Assembly: GCA_016776705.1 (NCBI GenBank) | Contig: JADHSW010000003.1 | Span: forward strand, 1-31,439 | DNA: 31,439 nt | Origin: Rhodospirillales bacterium | Lineage (GTDB): Bacteria > Pseudomonadota > Alphaproteobacteria > Rhodospirillales > JABHCV01 | Reading direction: 5' to 3' | In this document: in pieces, positions 25,724 to 31,439 of the stretch | How positions within the stretch are numbered: position 1 is the stretch's first letter | Layout of the letters: each line of letters opens with the position of its first letter | Notes under the pieces: model-generated | What the model saw: only the letters and a program-made list of their open reading frames with translations | What the model was told of the DNA's origin: nothing | The model's database searches: none | Translations under genes and position numbers: made by a program

Positions 25724-25750
25724 GACGTTTTTATTGGGAGGGCTGACGCC

Positions 25751-26686
25751 GTGGAATTCCTAACAGCTATTTTTGTCACGCCGTTTGTCGAGATTGTCTC
25801 GTATCCGATATTCTTCTTCGAAGTGGTAATTGGTGGACTGCTGGCCGGTGTCATGTATTCGCTGGTGGCCCTGGGATTTGTACTGATCTTCAAGGCATCC
25901 GGTGTATTCAATTTTGCCCAGGGGGCGATGGTGCTGTTTGCAGCGCTGACCCTTGTCGGCCTTATGGAACATGGTCTGCCGTGGTGGCTGGCCCTTCTCC
26001 TCACAATTGCGGTTATGGTTTTGCTTGCGATCACCGTCGAAAAGGTGGTGTTGCGCAAACTGGTCAACCAGGAAGCGATCATTCTGTTTATGGCGACAAT
26101 TGGCCTCAGTTATTTCCTCGATGGTTTCGGCCAGACTATCTGGGGCAGCGACGTCAAGGTTCTTGATCTGGGAATTCCAAGTGCGCCGCTTGAATTTGGC
26201 GGCATTCTGGTAAACGAGTTTGATATTGTCGCCGCTGTTTCCGCCGGCTCGCTGGTCGCGGTGCTTGCCGTCTTTTTCCAAAAGACCCGCATTGGCCGGG
26301 CGCTACGCGCCGTTGCCGATGATCATCAGGCGGCGCTTTCTGTCGGGATTCCCCTGAAAACCATCTGGGCTATCGTGTGGTCGGTGGCAGGGCTCGTCGG
26401 CTTGGTGGCCGGTATCATGTGGGGTACCAAACTGGGTGTTCAGTTTACCTTGACCCTGGTTGCCCTGAAGGCATTACCGGTGCTGATCCTTGGCGGCTTT
26501 ACCTCAATTCCGGGCGCCATTATCGGCGGTCTCATCATCGGCATGGGTGAAAAGGTGGCGGAAGTCTTCTGGGGGGCTGCCTTCGGCGGCGCTATCGAAG
26601 ACTGGTTCGCCTACATGCTGGCACTTGTATTCCTGCTGTTCCGCCCGCAAGGCCTGTTCGGCGATAAAATCATCGAGAGGGTTTAA
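25751..26686 (+). CDS. LivH-type ABC transporter permease
   Basis: The 311-residue integral membrane protein has about eight hydrophobic segments and LivH hallmarks: GGLLAGVMYSLVALGFVLIF near the N-terminus, GVFNFAQGAMV, and the C-terminal GGFTSIPGAIIGGLIIGMGE. The EAA-like cytoplasmic stretch TRIGRALRAVADDHQAA (about 179-195) contacts the ATPases. The start is GTG at 25751 with GGGAGGG eight bases upstream, a good fit. It is followed after four bases by the LivM-type gene, its partner. Confidence 0.93.
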   Translation: MEFLTAIFVTPFVEIVSYPIFFFEVVIGGLLAGVMYSLVALGFVLIFKASGVFNFAQGAMVLFAALTLVGLMEHGLPWWLALLLTIAVMVLLAITVEKVVLRKLVNQEAIILFMATIGLSYFLDGFGQTIWGSDVKVLDLGIPSAPLEFGGILVNEFDIVAAVSAGSLVAVLAVFFQKTRIGRALRAVADDHQAALSVGIPLKTIWAIVWSVAGLVGLVAGIMWGTKLGVQFTLTLVALKALPVLILGGFTSIPGAIIGGLIIGMGEKVAEVFWGAAFGGAIEDWFAYMLALVFLLFRPQGLFGDKIIERV

Positions 26687-26690
26687 GACT

Positions 26691-27770
26691 ATGCTTTATC
26701 GCGAGGCCGGACAATTCAAATCCAGTTATGACGAAGATCAGGCGATTTTCCCGATCTTGCAAGACCGTATCATGCTCGCCATTGTGCTGATTGTCGCTTT
26801 TGTCGCTGTGCCGTTGCTGTTCAATGAGTACTGGCTGTCGACGATCATGTTGCCTTTTCTGGTCTTCTCCCTGGCCGCTTTGGGGCTGAATTTGCTGACA
26901 GGCTACGCCGGACAGCTCAGCCTGGGGACGGGCGGTTTCATGGCGACAGGCGCTTTTGCCGCCTACAAACTGGCGGTTGCTTTCCCGGAAATGAACATCA
27001 TTATCGTGTTCCTTCTGTCGGGCGTTATTACCGCCGGGGTCGGGGTGTTGTTTGGCATTCCCAGCCTTCGCATCAAGGGTTTCTACCTTGCGGTTGCCAC
27101 GCTGGCGTCGCAGTTTTTCCTGATCTGGATGTTCAACAAGTTTCCCTGGTTCACCAACTATTCGTCCTCTGGCGTGATCAGTGCGCCGCCGCGCGCCGTT
27201 TTTGGTGATTATTTCGTCACCGGCTCATCGGCCAGCCCGCAGGCGAAATACCTGTTCGCCCTGGCCTTTGTCGCCTTGCTGGCCCTGGCCGCCAAGAATA
27301 TCGTGCGTTCGCACATCGGGCGCGGCTGGATGGCAATTCGTGATATGGACATCGCGGCTGAAATTATTGGTATCAAACCACTGCAAACGAAGCTGGGCGC
27401 GTTTGCCGTCAGCTCCTTTTACTGCGGAATTTCAGGCGCCCTTTGGGCTTTCATCTATACGTCGAGCGTTGAAGCCCTGGCCTTTGATATCACACGTTCT
27501 TTTCAGATATTATTCATGGTTATCATCGGTGGCCTGGGATCTGTGCTGGGGTCGTTCCTGGGCGCGGCCTTTATTGTTCTGCTGCCGATTTTGCTGTCCA
27601 ACGCACCGACCATGGTCGGCCTGAATATTTCGGTGGACCTGATCAGCCACATGGAATTCATGATTATGGGCGCGTTGATTATCTTTTTCCTGATCGTAGA
27701 ACCACACGGACTTGCCCGTTTGTGGCAGGTCGCCAAGGAAAAATTACGGTTGTGGCCGTTCCCCTATTAG
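26691..27770 (+). CDS. LivM-type ABC transporter permease
   Basis: The 359-residue membrane protein has about ten hydrophobic segments. ALGLNLLTGYAGQLSLGTGGF near residue 65 and GIPSLRIKGFYLAVATLASQ are LivM hallmarks; SHIGRGWMAIRDMDIAAEIIGI is the ATPase-contact loop. Near the end, IIGGLGSVLGSFLGAAFIVLLP is the conserved membrane re-entry region. I set the start at the ATG at 26691, four bases after livH, where GAGAGGG in the end of livH serves as ribosome site; the longer open frame from 26490 lies inside livH and is not coding. Confidence 0.93.
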   Translation: MLYREAGQFKSSYDEDQAIFPILQDRIMLAIVLIVAFVAVPLLFNEYWLSTIMLPFLVFSLAALGLNLLTGYAGQLSLGTGGFMATGAFAAYKLAVAFPEMNIIIVFLLSGVITAGVGVLFGIPSLRIKGFYLAVATLASQFFLIWMFNKFPWFTNYSSSGVISAPPRAVFGDYFVTGSSASPQAKYLFALAFVALLALAAKNIVRSHIGRGWMAIRDMDIAAEIIGIKPLQTKLGAFAVSSFYCGISGALWAFIYTSSVEALAFDITRSFQILFMVIIGGLGSVLGSFLGAAFIVLLPILLSNAPTMVGLNISVDLISHMEFMIMGALIIFFLIVEPHGLARLWQVAKEKLRLWPFPY

Positions 27771-27801
27771 ACTGATACTGCCGGGGAGCGCCATATTTTG
27801 G

Positions 27802-27815
27802 CCCGGTTTGCCGGG
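27802..27815 (+). other. Intercistronic hairpin before the binding-protein gene
   Basis: CCCGG (27802-27806) pairs with CCGGG (27811-27815) around a TTTG loop, in the 111-base gap between the LivM-type and binding-protein genes. No T-run follows. Such stems often protect or process messages so that the binding protein is made in excess. Confidence 0.35.
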
Positions 27816-27881
27816 TTTGCTTGAGAAGAGTCGACTAAGTCACTAACCTAGAAAAAGATGATCCAAAAGGGAGGATTAAAT

Positions 27882-29201
27882 ATGAGTTTAACCAAACTGA
27901 CTCTGGCCGCTGTTGGCCTGGCTGTCGGCGTTAGCGGGTTTGCAGCCCAAAGCGCCACTGCGGCCGAACAGTTCATTCCGAGCCTTGTCTACCGCACCGG
28001 CCCGTATGCCCCGAACGGCACCCCGTTCGCCGACGGCGCTATGGACTACTACAAAATGCTTAACGCCCGTGACGGCGGCATCAACGGCGTCAAGCTGGTC
28101 GTTGAAGAATGCGACACCGGTTACAACACCGACCGTGGCGTTGAATGCTACGAACGTCTTAAAGGAAAAGGCGAAACCGGCGCGGCTGCTTTCAGCCCGC
28201 TTTCAACCGGCATCACCTACGCCATCATCGATCGCGCCACCCAGGATAAAATTCCGGTGTTCTCGATGGGTTATGGTCGTACCGACGCTTCTGACGGTCG
28301 GGTTTTCCCGTATGTCTTCACCGCACCTTCCACGTATTGGAGCCAGGCTTCCGCGCTTGTCCGTTACGTTGGTGGCGAAGAAGGCGGCATGGACAAGCTT
28401 AAGGGCAAGAAGATCGCCCTCGTCTACCATGACTCCGCATATGGCAAAGAGCCGATCGCGACCCTTGAAACTCTTGCCGAGAAGTACGGCTTCGAGTTCC
28501 ACAAGTTCCCTGTCACACATCCTGGCCTGGAACAGAAAGCCACCTGGCTGACCATCGGTCGTAAATTGCGTCCCGACTGGACCTTCATGTGGGGCTGGGG
28601 CGTTATGAACCAGACCGCTATCAAGGAAGCCGCCGCCGCCGGTTACCCGATGAACAAGTTCATTGGTGCATGGTGGTCGGGTGCCGAGCCTGATACGCGT
28701 CCTGCCGGTAAAGCAGCCATCGGTTACAAGTCGGCCGCTTTCCATTCACCCGGTTCCAACTTCATCGTTCACCAGGATATTCTCAAGCACGTCTATGGTG
28801 GCGGAACCGGAACCACGACTGAAGATAAGGTTGGTGAAGTTCTGTATAACCGCGGCCTGATCAACTCGGTCTTCGTATCCGAAGCGATCCGCACAGCCAT
28901 GGGCAAGTTTGGTAACAAGGCGATGACCGGCGAGGAAATTCGCTGGGGCTTTGAAAACCTCAACCTGACCGAGGCAAAACTGGGCAAACTTGGTCTGACT
29001 CGCTTCATGAAGCCGATCAAACTTTCTTGCGCCAACCACGAAGGCGGAACCCCGCTGCGTATCCAGGAATGGAAAGGTCAGCAGTGGGAGTTCGTCTCCG
29101 ACTGGATCGAGCCGATGAATGACATCGTCCGTCCGATGATCGAAGCATCTGCTGCCAAGTACGCCGCTGAAAAGGGCATTACGCCCCGCAGCTGCAACTA
29201 A
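27882..29201 (+). CDS. LivK-type periplasmic substrate-binding protein
   Basis: The 439-residue exported protein starts with a clear signal peptide (about residues 1-26, cleavage after ATAA). Then comes a type I periplasmic binding fold with FIPSLVYRTGPYAPNGTPFADGAMDYYKMLN, a GINGVKLVVEECDTGYN motif and a likely disulfide between the Cys in EECDTG and that in VECYERL. It is longer than amino-acid LivK (about 345 mature), as is usual in the aromatic and acid-binding subgroups. The ligand is unknown. GGGAGG precedes the ATG at 27882; an in-frame ATG at 27858 would spoil the signal peptide. Confidence 0.92.
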   Translation: MSLTKLTLAAVGLAVGVSGFAAQSATAAEQFIPSLVYRTGPYAPNGTPFADGAMDYYKMLNARDGGINGVKLVVEECDTGYNTDRGVECYERLKGKGETGAAAFSPLSTGITYAIIDRATQDKIPVFSMGYGRTDASDGRVFPYVFTAPSTYWSQASALVRYVGGEEGGMDKLKGKKIALVYHDSAYGKEPIATLETLAEKYGFEFHKFPVTHPGLEQKATWLTIGRKLRPDWTFMWGWGVMNQTAIKEAAAAGYPMNKFIGAWWSGAEPDTRPAGKAAIGYKSAAFHSPGSNFIVHQDILKHVYGGGTGTTTEDKVGEVLYNRGLINSVFVSEAIRTAMGKFGNKAMTGEEIRWGFENLNLTEAKLGKLGLTRFMKPIKLSCANHEGGTPLRIQEWKGQQWEFVSDWIEPMNDIVRPMIEASAAKYAAEKGITPRSCN

Positions 29202-29226
29202 TCGATAACAAGGAACGGTTAGTAAT

Positions 29227-30042
29227 ATGACTGAAAACGGAAGCCCGCTTTTAACTGTTAATAACATCGAGGTCATTTACGACCACGTGATCCTGGTGTT
29301 GAAGGGGGTTTCCCTCGAGGTTCCCGAGGGGGGCGTAGTCGCCCTCCTCGGTGCCAACGGGGCCGGAAAATCCACCACCCTGAAGGCGATCTCGAACCTG
29401 CTTGGAGCGGAGCGCGGCGATGTCACCAAGGGCAGCATTGAATACATGAACGAACGCGTCGATAAGTTGACGCCGTCCGATCTGGTGAAAAAAGGCGTCA
29501 TCCAGGTTATGGAAGGCCGCCATTGTTTCGAACATCTGACTGTCGAGGAAAACCTGATGACCGGCGCGTATACCCGTACAGATGGGACGGCGGCGATCAA
29601 GGCTTCGCTCGAGAAGGTCTACCATTATTTTCCGCGTTTGAGAGAGCGCCGCACCAGTCAGGCCGGATACACATCCGGTGGCGAACAGCAGATGACAGCG
29701 GTCGGACGCGCCCTTATGGCGAACCCGAAAATGATCCTGCTTGACGAGCCGTCCATGGGATTGGCCCCGCAACTGGTCGAAGAAATTTTTGAAATTGTCG
29801 ATGCCCTGAATAAAAAAGAGGGCGTCAGCTTCCTGCTGGCGGAACAGAACACCATGGTGGCGTTGAAGCATGCCGACTATGGCTACATTCTGGAAAACGG
29901 TCGTGTTGTCATGGAAGGCGAGGCGAGTTCCCTGTCTGAAAACGAAGACGTCAAGGAATTCTATCTTGGTCTTTCGACGAGCGGACGAAAGAGCTTCCGC
30001 GACGTCAAGCACTATCGCCGCCGCAAACGCTGGCTGGCTTAA
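29227..30042 (+). CDS. LivF-type ABC transporter ATP-binding protein
   Basis: The 271-residue ATPase pairs with the LivG-type protein. Walker A is GANGAGKST (42-50), the Q-loop region GVIQVMEGRHCFEHLTVEENL, the signature TSGGEQQMTAVGRALMANP and Walker B MILLDEPSMGLAP. It is about 35 residues longer than LivF, with a small insertion around GAERGDVTKGSIEYMNERVD and a basic C-terminal tail ending RRRKRWLA. AAGGAA precedes the ATG. It lies 25 bases after the binding protein and six before the PaaK-like gene. Confidence 0.93.
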   Translation: MTENGSPLLTVNNIEVIYDHVILVLKGVSLEVPEGGVVALLGANGAGKSTTLKAISNLLGAERGDVTKGSIEYMNERVDKLTPSDLVKKGVIQVMEGRHCFEHLTVEENLMTGAYTRTDGTAAIKASLEKVYHYFPRLRERRTSQAGYTSGGEQQMTAVGRALMANPKMILLDEPSMGLAPQLVEEIFEIVDALNKKEGVSFLLAEQNTMVALKHADYGYILENGRVVMEGEASSLSENEDVKEFYLGLSTSGRKSFRDVKHYRRRKRWLA

Positions 30043-30048
30043 GCGATC

Positions 30049-31284
30049 ATGCCCGACTATTTCGACGAACTGGAAACCCGATCTGCCGACGAGCGGGACT
30101 CCCAGCAAATGAGCGCGCTAGCCGAACAGGTCGCCTTCGCCAGGGAAAACACGTCTTATTTTTCTGCCCATTTCACCAATGTAACTACGGATTCGATTTC
30201 CTCGCGCGAAGATCTGGCCAAATTGCCCCTGACCCGCAAGTCGGACCTGATCGAACGACAAAAGGAAAACCGCCCCTTTGGTGGACTGGCCGCGATGCCG
30301 ACGGGCGGCCTTGGCCGTATTTTCCAGTCGCCGGGGCCGATTTATGAACCCCAGGGCAAGGCCGGAGATTTTTTCCGTACGTCCCGCGCCCTTTATGCCG
30401 CCGGTTTTCGTTCCGGTGATCTTGTTCACAACACCTTTGCCTACCATCTGACGCCCGGCGGTTTCATCATGGATTCAGGCGCCCGTGCCCTGGGTTGCGC
30501 AGTTATCCCGGCAGGTGTCGGCAATACGGAGCAGCAGCTTGACGTCATCGCCGATCTGAAACCGGCCTGTTACGCAGGCACCCCGTCGTTCCTGAAAATT
30601 CTGCTGGAAAAGGCAGAACAGGCAGGCAAGGATGCGTCCTGTTTTAAAAAGGCCATGGTCAGTGGTGAGTATTTCCCGCCACCCCTACGCACCCAGTTGG
30701 CCGAACGGGGCCTGATGGCTTATCAGTCATACGCGACCGCCGATCTTGGCCTGATTTCTTATGAATCGGAAGCCTGCGAAGGGATGATTGTCGATGAAGG
30801 CGTGATTGTTGAAATCGTCCGTCCCGGCACCGGTGATCCCTTGCCGGAAGGCGAGGTCGGCGAAGTCGTCGTTACCCTGTTCTCGAAGGAATATCCCTTA
30901 ATCCGTTTCGCCACTGGCGATCTTTCGGCGGTGTTGAGCGGTCAAAGCCCCTGTGGGCGAACCAACATGCGCCTCAAGGGCTGGATGGGCCGCGCCGACC
31001 AGACGACCAAGATCAAGGGCATGTTCGTCCACCCAGAACAGGTTGCCGAAGTCGTCAGGCGCCACCCGGAAATTACCCGCGCCCGCCTTGTTGTCGAGAC
31101 CACCGATGGCCGCGACACCATGACCCTGAATTGCGAAGTCGGGAAAGAAGACGAAGCGCTAAAGTCGGCCATCAGCGAAACGCTACAGGCCGTCTGCAAG
31201 TTAAAAGGTGGCGTCATTTTTGCGGCCAGGGGCACGCTTGCCAACGACGGCATCGTCATTGACGACCAGCGATCTTACGACTGA
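30049..31284 (+). CDS. PaaK-like (phenylacetate-CoA ligase family) protein with degenerate P-loop
   Basis: The 411-residue protein follows the PaaK fold: N-terminal YFDELETR, ALYAAGFRSGDLVHNTF, CYAGTPSFLKILLEKAEQAG, YATADLGLISYE and the C-terminal GRADQTTKIKGMFVHPEQV with its hinge. The usual nucleotide-binding SSGTTGKPT is missing; its place holds IFQSPGPIYEPQG (91-103). Either it binds ATP differently or it is not a ligase. The ribosome site is weak, six bases after livF. It ends the operon and is the second AMP-binding-fold gene in it. Confidence 0.85.
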   Translation: MPDYFDELETRSADERDSQQMSALAEQVAFARENTSYFSAHFTNVTTDSISSREDLAKLPLTRKSDLIERQKENRPFGGLAAMPTGGLGRIFQSPGPIYEPQGKAGDFFRTSRALYAAGFRSGDLVHNTFAYHLTPGGFIMDSGARALGCAVIPAGVGNTEQQLDVIADLKPACYAGTPSFLKILLEKAEQAGKDASCFKKAMVSGEYFPPPLRTQLAERGLMAYQSYATADLGLISYESEACEGMIVDEGVIVEIVRPGTGDPLPEGEVGEVVVTLFSKEYPLIRFATGDLSAVLSGQSPCGRTNMRLKGWMGRADQTTKIKGMFVHPEQVAEVVRRHPEITRARLVVETTDGRDTMTLNCEVGKEDEALKSAISETLQAVCKLKGGVIFAARGTLANDGIVIDDQRSYD

Positions 31285-31301
31285 CCCACTGCATATTTTA
31301 A

Positions 31302-31439
31302 GGGGCTGAAGTAGCTAAGAACCGGGAGAGGTTCTATCATGGCTACGATGTACATCCGCAAAAGTAGGCTTACAGCCCGTCAGCAAGGCAAGTTGATTGA
31401 GCACTTTGTGGCCGGCAGCACGGCCCGCGCTGCCGCTGA
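31302..31439 (+). mobile_element. Left end of an IS1595-type insertion sequence (cut by window edge)
   Basis: A transposase start appears 55 bases after the PaaK-like stop. GGGGCTGAAGTAGCTAAGAACC from 31302 is a plausible terminal repeat for this family, but the right end and target duplication are outside the window, so the boundary is a guess. Confidence 0.5.
31339..31439 (+). CDS. IS1595-family transposase, N-terminal fragment
   Basis: An ATG after GGGAGAGG opens a frame that runs off the window; 33 complete codons are visible. MYIRKSRLTARQQGKLIEHF followed by VAGSTARAAA is the N-terminal DNA-binding start typical of IS1595 (ISSod11-group) transposases. The catalytic DDE/N core is outside the window, so activity cannot be judged. 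Confidence 0.8.
   Translation, partial: MATMYIRKSRLTARQQGKLIEHFVAGSTARAAA

Noticed and set aside
26490..26690. Upstream extension of the LivM-type frame
   Set aside because: It lies wholly within the livH coding sequence in another frame; the ATG at 26691 has a ribosome site and a normal N-terminus.

Overview
The window looks like chromosomal DNA of a free-living alphaproteobacterium, most likely Rhodospirillales-like. The pointers are a CarD-type regulator next to a 7Fe ferredoxin, an S4-domain protein and a SUV3-like helicase, a LivGHMKF-type cassette flanked by two acyl-CoA ligase-type genes, an RpoH-like promoter of alphaproteobacterial type, and moderately GC-rich coding sequence. Assignment below class level is inference. 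The left edge cuts carD and the right edge cuts an IS1595-type transposase gene, so the right edge may be an assembly break at a repeat.

Layout. Bases 1-5586 (mostly minus strand): carD N-terminus, fdxA with a strong terminator, a TerB-like protein, a plus-strand DUF938 methyltransferase whose end overlaps a convergent TerC-family membrane protein, then an S4-domain protein coupled to a SUV3-like RNA helicase. Bases 5587-9938: a perfect CRP-type palindrome, a MarR regulator with a cysteine-rich tail, pcm, a short HPF/RaiA protein, then htpG coupled to a SEC-C/YchJ-like protein. Bases 9916-12793: a coupled minus-strand operon for an Ada-AlkA fusion, Ogt and an EamA transporter. Bases 12857-16886: a secreted DUF1223 protein, a long cysteine-desulfurase-like PLP enzyme and a CPA2-type cation/proton antiporter.

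Bases 17051-19729 hold a four-gene, tightly overlapped operon: a small unknown protein, a PF05618 'ATP-dependent zinc protease' with an aspartyl-protease-like DTGA motif, RimK, and a succinylglutamate desuccinylase/aspartoacylase-type metallohydrolase. It is divergent from the antiporter across an AT-rich, palindromic promoter region. The ligase, protease and deacylase together suggest an amino-acid or peptide conjugation and deconjugation system. Relatives of the first three genes are known as rimABK in Pseudomonas; the fourth gene and the antiporter neighbour make this the least explained part of the window.

Bases 19813-22555 hold acnA with a terminator and a 5' inverted repeat. A 412-base regulatory stretch follows, with a MerR/LiuR-like palindrome and an FNR/FixK-like box at a class II position. 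It precedes a seven-gene plus-strand operon (22968-31284) for uptake and CoA activation of an unknown acid: acyl-CoA synthetase (apparently starting at ATT), LivG-, LivH- and LivM-type proteins, a periplasmic binding protein, a LivF-type ATPase and a PaaK-like protein lacking the usual P-loop. No tRNA, rRNA or CRISPR array was recognised.
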